Positions 10,452 through 22,134 of a DNA stretch of 64,000 nucleotides are shown piece after piece. The stretch's first letter is position 1. Every line of letters begins with the position of its first letter. The stretch is from contig NZ_CP038498.1 of NCBI RefSeq assembly GCF_012427845.1, forward strand, positions 1,364,001 through 1,428,000, read 5' to 3'. The notes under the pieces were generated by a model. The model had not been told where the DNA came from. It did no database searches and saw nothing but the letters and a program-made list of their open reading frames with translations. Position numbers and translations under genes: made by a program. This DNA comes from Pectobacterium punjabense (GTDB lineage: Bacteria; Pseudomonadota; Gammaproteobacteria; Enterobacterales; Enterobacteriaceae).

Positions 10452-10480
10452 AAAAAATTGCGCGGTGAAAAACCACGCAA
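10452..10480 (-). terminator. Intrinsic terminator of ubiG
   Basis: On the minus strand, arms TTGCGTGGT/ACCGCGCAA (one mismatch) are followed directly by TTTTTT. It lies about 25 bp after the ubiG stop. Confidence 0.75.
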
Positions 10481-10505
10481 CTTTTAAGAGTATTCTTAAT
10501 GGGTT

Positions 10506-11225
10506 CTATTTATCGTGGCGGGTATGAAGCATGTAGTTCACGTCTACGTTTGGACCGAGCTTAAAGTGGTCCGTCAACGGGTTGTAATGCAGCCCGGTGA
10601 TATGCTTTTCACGCAGCGGCGTACTGTCAACCCAGTGCATCAGCTCTGCTGGGCGAATGAATTTCTTAATATCGTGCGTGCCGCGTGGCACCATTTTTAA
10701 AACATACTCAGCGCCGATAACGGCCATCATCCACGCTTTTGCATTGCGGTTGATCGTGGAGAAAAACACGTGCCCGCCTGGCTTGACCAACTTAGCGCAA
10801 GCCTGCACCACGGAGTGCGGATCGGGAACGTGTTCCAGCATCTCCATGCAGGTGACCACATCGTAAAGGCCTGGGTGAGCATGAGCATGGGCTTCTACCG
10901 TTTCCTGCACGTAATCGACAGTGATACCGCTTTCCAGCGCATGTAAACGCGCAACGTCTAACGGCTCTGCGCCCATATCCAGCCCGGTGACGTCCGCACC
11001 TTCACGCGCCATGCTCTCGGCCAAAATGCCGCCGCCGCAGCCGACATCCAACACTTTCTTGCCGAACAGGCCTTCCGCACGCCGTGAAATATAGCCCAGA
11101 CGCAGCGGATTAATGCGGTGCAAGGGTTTGAATTCACCGTCTAAATCCCACCAGCGGGAGGCAATAGCCTCAAATTTGGCAATTTCCTGATGGTCAACGT
11201 TCGGGGTTTGATTTTCTACATTCAT
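10506..11225 (-). CDS. ubiG: Ubiquinone biosynthesis O-methyltransferase UbiG
   Basis: A 239-aa SAM-dependent methyltransferase that performs both O-methylations of ubiquinone synthesis. Motif I is visible as [19 protein letters not shown] (residues about 60-78). [17 protein letters not shown] motif follows, then a post-motif [12 protein letters not shown]. The N-terminal [23 protein letters not shown] is diagnostic of UbiG. It is divergent from gyrA, as in E. coli. The start ATG at 11223-11225 gives the family length. Confidence 0.96.
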   Translation of the reverse strand: MNVENQTPNVDHQEIAKFEAIASRWWDLDGEFKPLHRINPLRLGYISRRAEGLFGKKVLDVGCGGGILAESMAREGADVTGLDMGAEPLDVARLHALESGITVDYVQETVEAHAHAHPGLYDVVTCMEMLEHVPDPHSVVQACAKLVKPGGHVFFSTINRNAKAWMMAVIGAEYVLKMVPRGTHDIKKFIRPAELMHWVDSTPLREKHITGLHYNPLTDHFKLGPNVDVNYMLHTRHDK

Positions 11226-11379
11226 GTGTCATCGCTGCCTTTCATCATCTTCTACTGCCGCGAGTATACCCCTTCATGTCGCAACGTGCAGCGCTGTCGC
11301 TTTTTTCTGTGGGATAAACATTCATGAGGAAAACAGTCTGTTCAGAGCGGAAGGGAGTTTCCCCCGAAACGGCGGTTTG

Positions 11380-11388
11380 TGATATAAT
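11380..11388 (+). promoter_or_regulatory. gyrA promoter, extended -10
   Basis: TGATATAAT (11380-11388) combines a perfect TATAAT with an upstream TG. No good -35 hexamer is found 16-18 bp upstream. A weak -35 is in keeping with the supercoiling-sensitive gyrase promoters known from E. coli. Confidence 0.65.
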
Positions 11389-11389
11389 T

Positions 11390-11438
11390 TTTCACCTTTT
11401 GAACAGTTCACCTTTCTGAACGGTTCACTTTTCTGAAC
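11390..11438. repeat. Three tandem mini-palindromes in the gyrA leader
   Basis: Three units with arms (G)TTCA/TGAAC and 5-6 bp spacers lie head to tail: 11390-11404, GTTCACCTTTCTGAAC at 11406-11421 and GTTCACTTTTCTGAAC at 11423-11438. Start-to-start spacing is 16 and 17 bp. They fall directly downstream of the -10 box, in the initially transcribed region or 5' leader. Confidence 0.8.
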
Positions 11439-11458
11439 ACGGGTAGATGCCTAAATAG

Positions 11459-14113
<2,655 letters not shown>

Positions 14114-14143
14114 GCCTTTTCCTTAAACTGGAATGAGCCGAGT

Positions 14144-14171
14144 AAGCCAGCGCGATGCGCTGGCTTTTTTT
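14144..14171 (+). terminator. gyrA intrinsic terminator
   Basis: Arms AAGCCAGCGC/GCGCTGGCTT around GAT are followed by a run of Ts, 30 bp past the gyrA stop. Confidence 0.92.
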
Positions 14172-14228
14172 ATCGACACTCGGTAGTGTATCAGCCAACT
14201 GGTTCTTCCATCATTCAACGGTATTCAC

Positions 14229-17084
14229 TTGAAATATCTCGCCTCATTCCATACCACATTAAAAGTCTCCCGCTATTTGTTCCGGGTTTTGGCGATCATG
14301 CTGTGGGTGTTAGGCGCGCTAATATCCGTTTTCTATATTACTAAAGTATTGAATGAAAAAGAGTCGGAGCTGCGGCAGGAATATAATCTTAGCTTTGATC
14401 AGTCGCAGGGATACATCCGCCATGCTGCGGATATTGTGCGCGAACTTCAGTATCTGGCGGCAAATCGTTTAGTGCTGGCGAGAGAAAGGGCTGAGCCGCC
14501 AACAGAAGAGGGGCCGGGTGTTTCTGTTTATGCGCTTACGCCCGGCGCAACCTGTTCCATGCAATATGGCGGGAATGCAGCGCTGCTCTCATTGAGTCAT
14601 TTTTTCAATGGCTGGCAGGATAATTTCTCTGCCGTCTACGATCTTAATCGGGTCTTTTTTGTCGGCGGCGATCGGCGCTGTATGGTTGATTTTGGCATTC
14701 GTAATCAGTCGCTTGACCGTGATAACTTGCTTAAAAATGTGCAGGATCGGTTTCAGGATCAGAAGAAAAATCGTACCCAAACTGGGCGTGATGAAACGCT
14801 TTATTGGATTACCCCCGCATCCATCCCCGATGTCGGCTATTTATATGCACTCACGCCGATCTATGTGGATAACAAGCTGGAAGTCATCATGGGGATTGAA
14901 CAGACGATTCGTCTGGATGACTTCGTCACCGTCAGCAAATTTCCGCTCAATGCCAAGTTGTTGGATCAATATAATCAGGTCGTTTTACAGTTTTCCGATG
15001 ACAGAGGGCTCTCTGCTTCCTCGGCAGAGGGTTATCCCTCCGATCATAACTATTTTGGTTATGCGAATGGCTATGATGAACTCATTCTGAAGAAGGCGCT
15101 GCCGCCTACTTCGTTCAGTATTGTGTACTCGCTGCCGCTGAAGGTGCTGTTGTCACATATCAGTGCATTGATGATCAATATGCTCGTGCTGAATATCCTT
15201 TCGGCAATTCTATTGTTTGTGTTGGCGCTGGTGTTTGAGCGAAAAATGCTGTTGCCTGCGGAAGTGAATGCCTTTCAGTTGGAAGAGAATGAGCAATTCA
15301 ACCGCAAGATCGTGGCGTCGGCACCGGTAGGCATTTGTATTCTGCGTATTAGTGACGGTACAAATATCCTCAGTAACGAACTGGCGCACAACTACCTTAA
15401 TTTACTCACCCACGAAGACCGATTGAGAATTACCCGCATTATTTGCGAGCAGCAGTCCAAGTTTGTGGATGTGATGACCAGCCGTAACCACCACCTGCAA
15501 ATCAGCTTTGTCCATTCGCGTTACCGCAATGAAAATGTGGCGATTTGTGTGCTGCTGGACGTTAGCGCGCGCGTCAAAATGGAAGAGTCGCTACAGGAAA
15601 TGGCGAATGCCGCCGAGCAGGCAAGCCAGTCTAAATCGATGTTCCTTGCCACTGTGAGCCATGAATTGCGCACGCCGCTTTATGGCATTATTGGCAATCT
15701 TGATTTGCTGCAAACCAAGGCGCTGCCGCAGGATGCTAACCGTTTGGTCTTGGCGATGAACAACTCTTCCTCACTGCTGCTGAAGATCATCAGCGATATC
15801 CTCGATTTTTCCAAGATTGAGTCGGAGCAGTTGAAGATAGAACCCTGTGAATTTGCACCGCATGAGGTGATCAGCCACATCACCAGTAACTATCTCCCGC
15901 TGGTGGTCAAAAAACGCCTGATGCTGTACTGCTTTATCGATCCTAATGTACCGGTCAGCCTGTTTGGCGATCCTGTTCGTTTACAGCAGGTGCTGTCTAA
16001 CCTGTTGAGTAACGCGATCAAGTTTACGGATACGGGCTGCATCATTTTTGAAGTTGGCTGCCGCGATGGTTATCTGGAATTTGTGGTGCGTGATACTGGT
16101 GTGGGTATTCAACCGCGTGAGGCAGTGAAGTTGTTTGATCCATTCTTCCAAGCGGGGAGTGGTGTACAGCGCCATTTTCAGGGTACAGGACTAGGGTTGG
16201 CCATTTGTGAGAAGCTGGTCAATCTGATGGATGGCGACATTACCATCGAGTCGGAACCGGGGCTCGGCAGCCTGTTTGGCGTCAGGATTCCGTTGTATAA
16301 AGCGCACTATGCTCCCGTGGCGATCAACGCCAGCCTGCAAGGGAAAATATGCTGGTTGAGGGTGCGCAATGCCCGGCTGGAGGCATATCTACTGACGTTG
16401 TTGCAGAACCAAGGCGTGCAGGCTGTGCGTTACCAAAATCAAACTGTGTCGCCCGATGATGTGATGATTAGTGATTACAGCCCGCCAGAAGATATTACTG
16501 TTCGGGCGCATATCGTGATAAGCGGCGCACATAACGGATCGGCACAGAAAGTGAGTGAGGGCCACTGGGTGCAGGGGACATCGACACCTCAACATCTGCC
16601 TGATTTGCTGGAGAAAATTTATCGCTCAGAAAGTGAAGAAAACACTCGCGAGGAGATTTCACCGCCGCTGACGCACTATGAGCGGGTTGAGAATGGCGAC
16701 ATTATGATTCTTGTCGTTGACGATCACCCTATCAACCGTCGATTGCTGGCCGATCAGTTGGGTTCTCTGGGGTATCAGGCGATGACGGCGAATGACGGCG
16801 TAGATGGGCTGAGCGTATTGAGTAAACACCACATTGATATCGTGCTGACGGACGTCAACATGCCGAATATGGATGGTTATTTATTCACCCAGCGCATGCG
16901 GGAGCAGGGGCTACGCTTCCCGGTCATTGGCGTGACGGCGAATGCATTGGCAGAGGAAAGAGAACGCTGCCTTGGGGCGGGGATGGATCACTGTTTGTCA
17001 AAACCGGTTACGCTGGATACATTGCAGCAGGCGCTGGCGTATTACAGTAACGTGGTGCGTCAGGCGAGAACATCCGAGAAGTGA
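14229..17084 (+). CDS. rcsC: Rcs phosphorelay hybrid sensor kinase RcsC
   Basis: A 951-aa inner-membrane hybrid kinase of the envelope-stress Rcs relay. TM1 (about 20-42) and TM2 (about 310-335) flank a periplasmic domain. The kinase H-box SHELRTPLYG has the phospho-His at residue 478, and N, G1 and G2 boxes follow (LSNAIKF, DTGVGI, GTGLGLAI). An ABL linker domain and a C-terminal receiver with DDHP and the phosphoacceptor in LTDVNMPN (Asp875) complete it. The start is TTG at 14229 (encoding MKYLASF), as I recall for E. coli. It is convergent to rcsB, the standard arrangement. It passes phosphate through RcsD to RcsB. Confidence 0.96.
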   Translation: MKYLASFHTTLKVSRYLFRVLAIMLWVLGALISVFYITKVLNEKESELRQEYNLSFDQSQGYIRHAADIVRELQYLAANRLVLARERAEPPTEEGPGVSVYALTPGATCSMQYGGNAALLSLSHFFNGWQDNFSAVYDLNRVFFVGGDRRCMVDFGIRNQSLDRDNLLKNVQDRFQDQKKNRTQTGRDETLYWITPASIPDVGYLYALTPIYVDNKLEVIMGIEQTIRLDDFVTVSKFPLNAKLLDQYNQVVLQFSDDRGLSASSAEGYPSDHNYFGYANGYDELILKKALPPTSFSIVYSLPLKVLLSHISALMINMLVLNILSAILLFVLALVFERKMLLPAEVNAFQLEENEQFNRKIVASAPVGICILRISDGTNILSNELAHNYLNLLTHEDRLRITRIICEQQSKFVDVMTSRNHHLQISFVHSRYRNENVAICVLLDVSARVKMEESLQEMANAAEQASQSKSMFLATVSHELRTPLYGIIGNLDLLQTKALPQDANRLVLAMNNSSSLLLKIISDILDFSKIESEQLKIEPCEFAPHEVISHITSNYLPLVVKKRLMLYCFIDPNVPVSLFGDPVRLQQVLSNLLSNAIKFTDTGCIIFEVGCRDGYLEFVVRDTGVGIQPREAVKLFDPFFQAGSGVQRHFQGTGLGLAICEKLVNLMDGDITIESEPGLGSLFGVRIPLYKAHYAPVAINASLQGKICWLRVRNARLEAYLLTLLQNQGVQAVRYQNQTVSPDDVMISDYSPPEDITVRAHIVISGAHNGSAQKVSEGHWVQGTSTPQHLPDLLEKIYRSESEENTREEISPPLTHYERVENGDIMILVVDDHPINRRLLADQLGSLGYQAMTANDGVDGLSVLSKHHIDIVLTDVNMPNMDGYLFTQRMREQGLRFPVIGVTANALAEERERCLGAGMDHCLSKPVTLDTLQQALAYYSNVVRQARTSEK

Positions 17085-17112
17085 CCTGCATCGGCGCAAT
17101 TGCCGATGCAGG
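17085..17112. terminator. Bidirectional hairpin between rcsC and rcsB
   Basis: Eleven-base arms CCTGCATCGGC/GCCGATGCAGG start immediately after the rcsC stop and lie 9 bp from the rcsB stop. They probably end both converging transcripts. Confidence 0.75.
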
Positions 17113-17121
17113 GAGAAAAAC

Positions 17122-17772
17122 CTAGTCGACCTGTGTCGCGCCGCCGTTAACGGAGGACAGGTAGTTGAGCAGGGCGATATCGTTCTCGACGCCGAGCTTG
17201 GTCATGGCTGATTTCTTCTGGCTACTGATCGTTTTGATACTGCGATTCAGTTTTTTGGCGATTTCGGTCACTAAAAAGCCTTCTGCAAACAAACGCAGTA
17301 CTTCACTTTCTTTCGGGGACAGACGTTTATCGCCGTAGCCGCTGGCGCTGATTTTCTCCAGCACTTTGGATACGCTGTCCGGCGTGAATTTCTTTCCTTT
17401 TTGCAGGGCTGCTAGCGCTTTGGGTAAATCGGTCGGCGCGCCCTGTTTCAGTACGATGCCTTCAATGTCCAGATCCAGCACCGCACTCAGAATCGCCGGA
17501 TTATTGTTCATGGTGAGAACAATAATAGAGAGATGAGGGAAGTGACGCTTAATGTATTTAATGAGCGTTATACCATCGCCGTATTTATCGCCTGGCATGG
17601 ATAAATCGGTGATTAAAACATTAGCGTCCAGCTTAGGCAGGTTATTGATCAGCGCGGTTGAGTCTTCAAATTCGCCAACCACATTGACCCATTCAATTTG
17701 CTCAAGTGATTTTTTGATTCCAAAAAGGACAATAGGATGGTCGTCGGCAATAATTACGTTTAGGTTACTCAT
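17122..17772 (-). CDS. rcsB: Rcs response regulator RcsB
   Basis: A 216-aa NarL/FixJ-type response regulator. The receiver domain (1-120) has acidic residues in IIADDHP and the phosphoacceptor Asp56 in LITDLSMPG. The C-terminal LuxR-type helix-turn-helix (about 150-205) contains LSPKESEVLRLFAEGFLV and NRSIKTISSQK. RcsB controls capsule, motility and plant-virulence genes in soft-rot bacteria. The gene lies 8 bp after rcsD. The sequence is almost identical to E. coli RcsB, with an altered extreme C-terminus (GGATQVD). Confidence 0.98.
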   Translation of the reverse strand: MSNLNVIIADDHPIVLFGIKKSLEQIEWVNVVGEFEDSTALINNLPKLDANVLITDLSMPGDKYGDGITLIKYIKRHFPHLSIIVLTMNNNPAILSAVLDLDIEGIVLKQGAPTDLPKALAALQKGKKFTPDSVSKVLEKISASGYGDKRLSPKESEVLRLFAEGFLVTEIAKKLNRSIKTISSQKKSAMTKLGVENDIALLNYLSSVNGGATQVD

Positions 17773-17780
17773 CGTTTTGG

Positions 17781-20468
17781 TTACTCATCTTGTTGGCTAC
17801 CTTGCTGCCCTTTAGGTTCGCTTGGGGATAGTAATGCACTGACAAACCTCTCAATTTCATGAAGGTTAGCCTCAATCTGTACACTATCGTGCGCGGTAAT
17901 ATGCTGTTCAAGCTGTTCACACAACTGTTTGCCAGGGTGCAGATTCAGCATGGCAAACACGCCTTTCAGCCGGTGCGCCGTCTGCGAAAGTGACGGAAAA
18001 TCGCCTGCTTCCGCTTCAGTATACAGCCTCTTTAAATCATCCGGTACTGTCTCCACGAACAGCGAATAATAGTCGCTTGACGCCAATTGTGCGGCGTAAA
18101 ATTCGATATCGTTCTGTTCTCCTTCCTGCGTCGTATCGGGGGGTGTTTCCAGTTGCAGTTCAATCAGCTTAAGCAATGCCTCCAGCAGGAGGTGGCTGAT
18201 ATTGTAGTTCACCCGTAAACGGCGCGGGCCCAAAGGCATTAGCGTGTCATCGTCATGACTCAACAGCAGCGTATAATCTGCTTTTTTCTCCGGGTCATCA
18301 GTAATAAAAATATCGGCTTCCTGAGTAATCTGGCGTTCATCGCTGATCAGATAATTCGCTCCCCAGCCCGCCAGCATATTACCGACGATATTCTGTACTT
18401 CATCAGACGTTACATCCAGCAGAACGGTAATACCATCCAGCAGTTTTTCGTCCTCAACGGACAGCGCTTCCGGCTCTAGTTTTAACGTCAAAATATAGTG
18501 TGTACCTAGCCCGGATTTACTGTTGATGGTTAACGCGCCGCCCAGTCTATTACAGAGTTGATTGCACAAAAATAAGGTCAATCCTGAATTTTGTCCGAAA
18601 TGGTCGGAAGTTGCAGGATGCAGGAAAGGATGCCGAATATTTTCCTGCTCTTTACCTGAAATATGTGTTCCTGTATCGCTGACCTGAATAACCAGCCTGT
18701 CCGGCTCATTATTTTTTCTGTCAACCGACACCGTAATTTTTCCGTAATCCGTATTGGTCACCGAATAATTTAGCAGCAGTGCCAGCATCTTTTTCAACAG
18801 CTCGGCATCACCCACATAAGTTTGATTACTATCCAGATGATAATGATGGAATAAGGTTAACCCTTTTTGATTCAACCGTGGCAGCAGCTCAAGGAGAACA
18901 TTGTCGATAAGCGCTAGCGGTGAAAAACTGGCGTTGACTACCGTCCATTCCTGCGCCTCCAGCTTTTCATGCAGGGCGATATTTTCCAACAGCTCGATCG
19001 CGCAGCGGGTATCTGCTGTGAGTTGCTCCAGCGTCTGTGCTTCTATGACCGCCGCATCACTGTGGCGTATCGCCTGAATATGTTGTTGTAGTGAGATCAA
19101 CGGTTGTTTGAATTCGCTGAGCAGGTTTTGGAATAGGCGTTTTCTGGCATGAATATTCTTTTCATATTCACGCTGGGCTAGCAGTAATTTCCGCTGCACC
19201 AGAATCTCTTTATCCTGTTCGCGCAGTAGGAAGAGACAATAGTCTGGTGAATATTGGCTACGAAATTGGCGGATTTCATACATTTCATTATTGATAGTGA
19301 CCTGAATAACGCCCTGATGTTCGTCTGCCATATTGGTGATTTTTTGCAGGCTCAGGTGAGGAAGCAGATGCTCTGCACGCTCATTTTGTATAATGATCTT
19401 GTTGCTGCTGAAATCATAAACCAATACGCCCATCGGGATTTTTCCCGTGGTTTCGCGGTAAATATCCAGCTTATTTTCCAACTGATGGGATAAGTCTTCG
19501 TCGGGATGCGCATACGTCCGCCGGAAAAGATAAAAACCTATAACGGACAAACTCAGCAGAACCAGATTCAGCAGTAGAAACCAGATGTTATTACGCAACA
19601 CATCAATCATCAGAGCTTTCACCGGCACCTGAAAAACGATTTTTAGCGGTGCATTAACGAGTGTGGCGGAGATTTCAAGATTAGAGCCATGAAGCTGCAC
19701 GTCAGCTGCGCCTTCGCCATTATTGCTGCTGTCAATATTGCTGGCCGCTGGCGTATCTGGCTTCAGCATAAGATGCTCGCGCGGAATCGTGTCTGGGATT
19801 AAATCGTTAATTGGCAAATCGAATGCCAGAATCGTCGCCAGATGGCCCGGCTGATTGAATGTGGTGCGCAGCGTAAAATAGTAGTCGTTATAGAAGCGTA
19901 ATTTACGCAGCGGGGAAAAACTTTCGCGCTCGTCTAATACATTCGCCTGTTGTAGCATTTCTGTTCGGCGGGCTTCGGCAATGACCGTAATATAATTGCC
20001 GCGGAACTGCGAAGAGATATCTTTCAGCGTTTGCGTAGAAATCATCGTCAGGCTGTTGTCGATACCGTTCAGGTAATACATGGAATAGACGTTATTCTCT
20101 GCTCCCCAGAGAATATCGAGATAGCGTGATATCCGACGAACCGATGTCAGCGTCCCTTTATCGTGTTGCCCAAAAATCAACGCATCCGTTTTCTGACCGT
20201 TTTTTTCTACATAGAAAACATTGGGCATTAAATTAATCGCGCTAATGTTGGCGTCACTAGCGGACGGTTCACTATTCAGACTGCCGTAAATTTGATAGGT
20301 GAAAAAACGGTAAGTATCGACGCGTTTCTGTATGCCCTGAGCAATGGTCGTCAGCGAATGCTTTTTGTCCGCCAGCAAATCGTTGATGTAGCTATAGCCA
20401 AACGTTCCAGTAATAAGGAGCGATAACACCGTAAGGAGGGAAAAATAACGCAAGATCATGGCTGGCAT
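17781..20468 (-). CDS. rcsD: Rcs phosphotransfer protein RcsD
   Basis: An 895-aa inner-membrane protein. It has TM1 near the N-terminus, a periplasmic domain, TM2 (about 300-320), a degenerate kinase-like region, the ABL domain and a C-terminal HPt domain with the phospho-His in AHRLKGVFAMLN (about residue 832). It relays phosphate between the RcsC receiver and RcsB. The ATG at 20466-20468 has AGGAG nine bases upstream; a TTG one codon earlier is possible, as is a later ATG at 20459. Conservation is strongest in the C-terminal half. It precedes rcsB by 8 bp. Confidence 0.95.
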   Translation of the reverse strand: MPAMILRYFSLLTVLSLLITGTFGYSYINDLLADKKHSLTTIAQGIQKRVDTYRFFTYQIYGSLNSEPSASDANISAINLMPNVFYVEKNGQKTDALIFGQHDKGTLTSVRRISRYLDILWGAENNVYSMYYLNGIDNSLTMISTQTLKDISSQFRGNYITVIAEARRTEMLQQANVLDERESFSPLRKLRFYNDYYFTLRTTFNQPGHLATILAFDLPINDLIPDTIPREHLMLKPDTPAASNIDSSNNGEGAADVQLHGSNLEISATLVNAPLKIVFQVPVKALMIDVLRNNIWFLLLNLVLLSLSVIGFYLFRRTYAHPDEDLSHQLENKLDIYRETTGKIPMGVLVYDFSSNKIIIQNERAEHLLPHLSLQKITNMADEHQGVIQVTINNEMYEIRQFRSQYSPDYCLFLLREQDKEILVQRKLLLAQREYEKNIHARKRLFQNLLSEFKQPLISLQQHIQAIRHSDAAVIEAQTLEQLTADTRCAIELLENIALHEKLEAQEWTVVNASFSPLALIDNVLLELLPRLNQKGLTLFHHYHLDSNQTYVGDAELLKKMLALLLNYSVTNTDYGKITVSVDRKNNEPDRLVIQVSDTGTHISGKEQENIRHPFLHPATSDHFGQNSGLTLFLCNQLCNRLGGALTINSKSGLGTHYILTLKLEPEALSVEDEKLLDGITVLLDVTSDEVQNIVGNMLAGWGANYLISDERQITQEADIFITDDPEKKADYTLLLSHDDDTLMPLGPRRLRVNYNISHLLLEALLKLIELQLETPPDTTQEGEQNDIEFYAAQLASSDYYSLFVETVPDDLKRLYTEAEAGDFPSLSQTAHRLKGVFAMLNLHPGKQLCEQLEQHITAHDSVQIEANLHEIERFVSALLSPSEPKGQQGSQQDE

Positions 20469-20484
20469 CAATTAACGCTCCTGA

Positions 20485-21654
20485 TTAGCGGATGACTGCT
20501 CGTGCACTGGCGCTGACGGCCAGCAACAGCAGTGCGACGAACCCGAATGCGGTAGCCAAATTGCTGAGCTGCGCAATAAAGCCGAGAATGGTTGGGCCGA
20601 TAAGAATGCCCGCATAGCCTACTGTGGTAATGGAGGCGATGGCCAGATTGGGTGGCATGATCTTTTGGTTTCCCGCCGCGCTGAAGAGGATCGGTACTAC
20701 ATTGGATGCGCCGATACCCACCATCACGAAGCCAAGAATGGCGGTTACTGCATTATCAATACTGATCGTTAACAGCAGACCGAGTGCGGCACAGAGGCTG
20801 CCGCCAGTCAGAATCGCGTAGCGCCCAAGCGCATTAACAATGCGATCGCCATTGAGTCTGCCGAGCGTCATCGCGACGGAAAATGCCGCATAGCCCATAC
20901 CCGCCTGTGCGCCGCTCAGGTTGCGCTCAACCGTTAGAAAGAGGGCGCTCCAATCCAATATCGAACCTTCGGCCAGGAACATGATGAAGCAGAGTGAACC
21001 AATGAACATGACCCATCCGCGTGGGATCACAAACAACGGGCCGCCTTCATTTTGATTTGTGGTGCGTAGCAGATGCTTATGCGCCATTGTCATGAATAGC
21101 AGCACCAACGCAACAATAGTCAGTATCGCCATTAACGGGGACAGACCAAGCCATAGCAGGGCGCTGACGCCACCAGCGCCGACAATCCCGCCGATGCTAA
21201 AGAAACCATGAAAGCCGGACATCATCGCGCGGCCGCTGGCACGTTCTACGATGACGGCCTGAATATTCATGGCAACATCGATCATACCAATAGATGCGCC
21301 AAAAAAGAGCAGCACGACTGCCATCAACGGCAGCGTTTCTGCTTGCGTCAGGGCGGGCAATATCAGACAAAGCAGCGCGCTTGCCAGCAAAATAACGCTG
21401 CGGCATCCCCATTTACTGGTGAGGAAGCCGGTGAGCGGCATGGCCAACAGCGAACCAATGCCCAGAGAAAGTAACAACATCCCGAGAGAGGCATCACTGA
21501 TAGCCAGTCGCGCTTTAACAAAGGGCACCAGCGGTGCCCAGGAAGCCATAGCAAAACCTGCAACAAAGAAAGCGATGCGCGTGGCTGCCTGTGCTTTTTT
21601 GCCCGGCAGATTCTGATTAATGCTTAACGAGTTGGAATGCAGTGTCGTACTCAT
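20485..21654 (-). CDS. MFS transporter, YbjJ/fucose-permease-like
   Basis: A 389-aa membrane protein with about twelve hydrophobic segments, of the major facilitator superfamily (FFVAGFAMASWAPLVPFVKARL, PLTGFLTSKWGCRSVIL, DRIVNALGRYAILTGG). By eye it resembles the E. coli YbjJ group; the substrate is unknown. The ATG at 21652-21654 (MSTTLHSNSL) is preferred over longer in-frame extensions, which add an unusual N-terminal tail and enter the intergenic region. The stop lies only 16 bp before the rcsD ATG on the same strand, so read-through into rcsDB is possible. E. coli has no such gene there. Confidence 0.85.
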   Translation of the reverse strand: MSTTLHSNSLSINQNLPGKKAQAATRIAFFVAGFAMASWAPLVPFVKARLAISDASLGMLLLSLGIGSLLAMPLTGFLTSKWGCRSVILLASALLCLILPALTQAETLPLMAVVLLFFGASIGMIDVAMNIQAVIVERASGRAMMSGFHGFFSIGGIVGAGGVSALLWLGLSPLMAILTIVALVLLFMTMAHKHLLRTTNQNEGGPLFVIPRGWVMFIGSLCFIMFLAEGSILDWSALFLTVERNLSGAQAGMGYAAFSVAMTLGRLNGDRIVNALGRYAILTGGSLCAALGLLLTISIDNAVTAILGFVMVGIGASNVVPILFSAAGNQKIMPPNLAIASITTVGYAGILIGPTILGFIAQLSNLATAFGFVALLLLAVSASARAVIR

Positions 21655-21943
21655 CCTGAACGAGGCTATCCGGTATACGTGACAAGAGCCTATTTTTACC
21701 ATAATTAGCAGTCTGAATGGAAAGAATCCAAGCAGACGGCGAAAGGCGAGAGGTGAAAATATGTCTTGATGCGATGCCGCACGCAAAAAAATGCCGACTA
21801 GATAATCGGCAGAAGAAAGGGTCAATTGAAGCAATAATGATGATGAAATAAGATTTTAGTGCGATGTGTGCGTACCGTTTTGCCGTTTGATGCGATTTCA
21901 CCCCGTGCTCACCGTTGTGGTCATGCGGATACCCTTTAGGGAG

Positions 21944-22025
21944 TAAAAAATTTCCAGGAGAAATTTTTAACGTTGCGCAAGCAACGGCCTGTAAGGGTGA
22001 CGGCCAGGGATGGTACGTCATAAAA
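21944..22025. repeat. Multi-hairpin intergenic repeat, copy 2 (diverged)
   Basis: Arms AAAAAATTTC/GAAATTTTT around CAGGA, then GTTGC-gcaa-GCAAC, then a stem built from GACG/CGTC and CCA/TGG. Each stem differs in sequence from the 47.1-kb copy but is paired at equivalent positions, so the changes are compensatory. Confidence 0.65.
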
Positions 22026-22102
22026 ATGTACTGAAACGCACTCTGCTGGTGGTGGCTTTTGCGTCTTGCATAACCTCTCACCCACGACGTGTTTTTTTCC
22101 CG

Positions 22103-22108
22103 TATAAT
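22103..22108 (+). promoter_or_regulatory. menF -10 box
   Basis: A perfect TATAAT lies 26 bp before the proposed GTG start of menF. No strong -35 hexamer is visible. Transcription from here would cover the whole men operon. Confidence 0.5.
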
Positions 22109-22134
22109 CCCCTACTTTGTGTTAGGTCTCCGGG

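Larger units (their letters stand above)
21655..22134. other. Intergenic region between the MFS gene and menF
   Basis: This 480-bp divergent spacer holds a diverged multi-hairpin repeat (21944-22025) and a menF promoter. An open frame crosses it on the minus strand (21617-22081), but it overlaps the MFS gene, has no family resemblance and is rich in His, Arg and Ser, so I regard it as non-coding. Confidence 0.5.

Noticed and set aside
21617..22081. 154-codon minus-strand open frame upstream of the MFS gene
   Set aside because: It overlaps the MFS N-terminus, contains a dispersed repeat and shows no protein-like composition.
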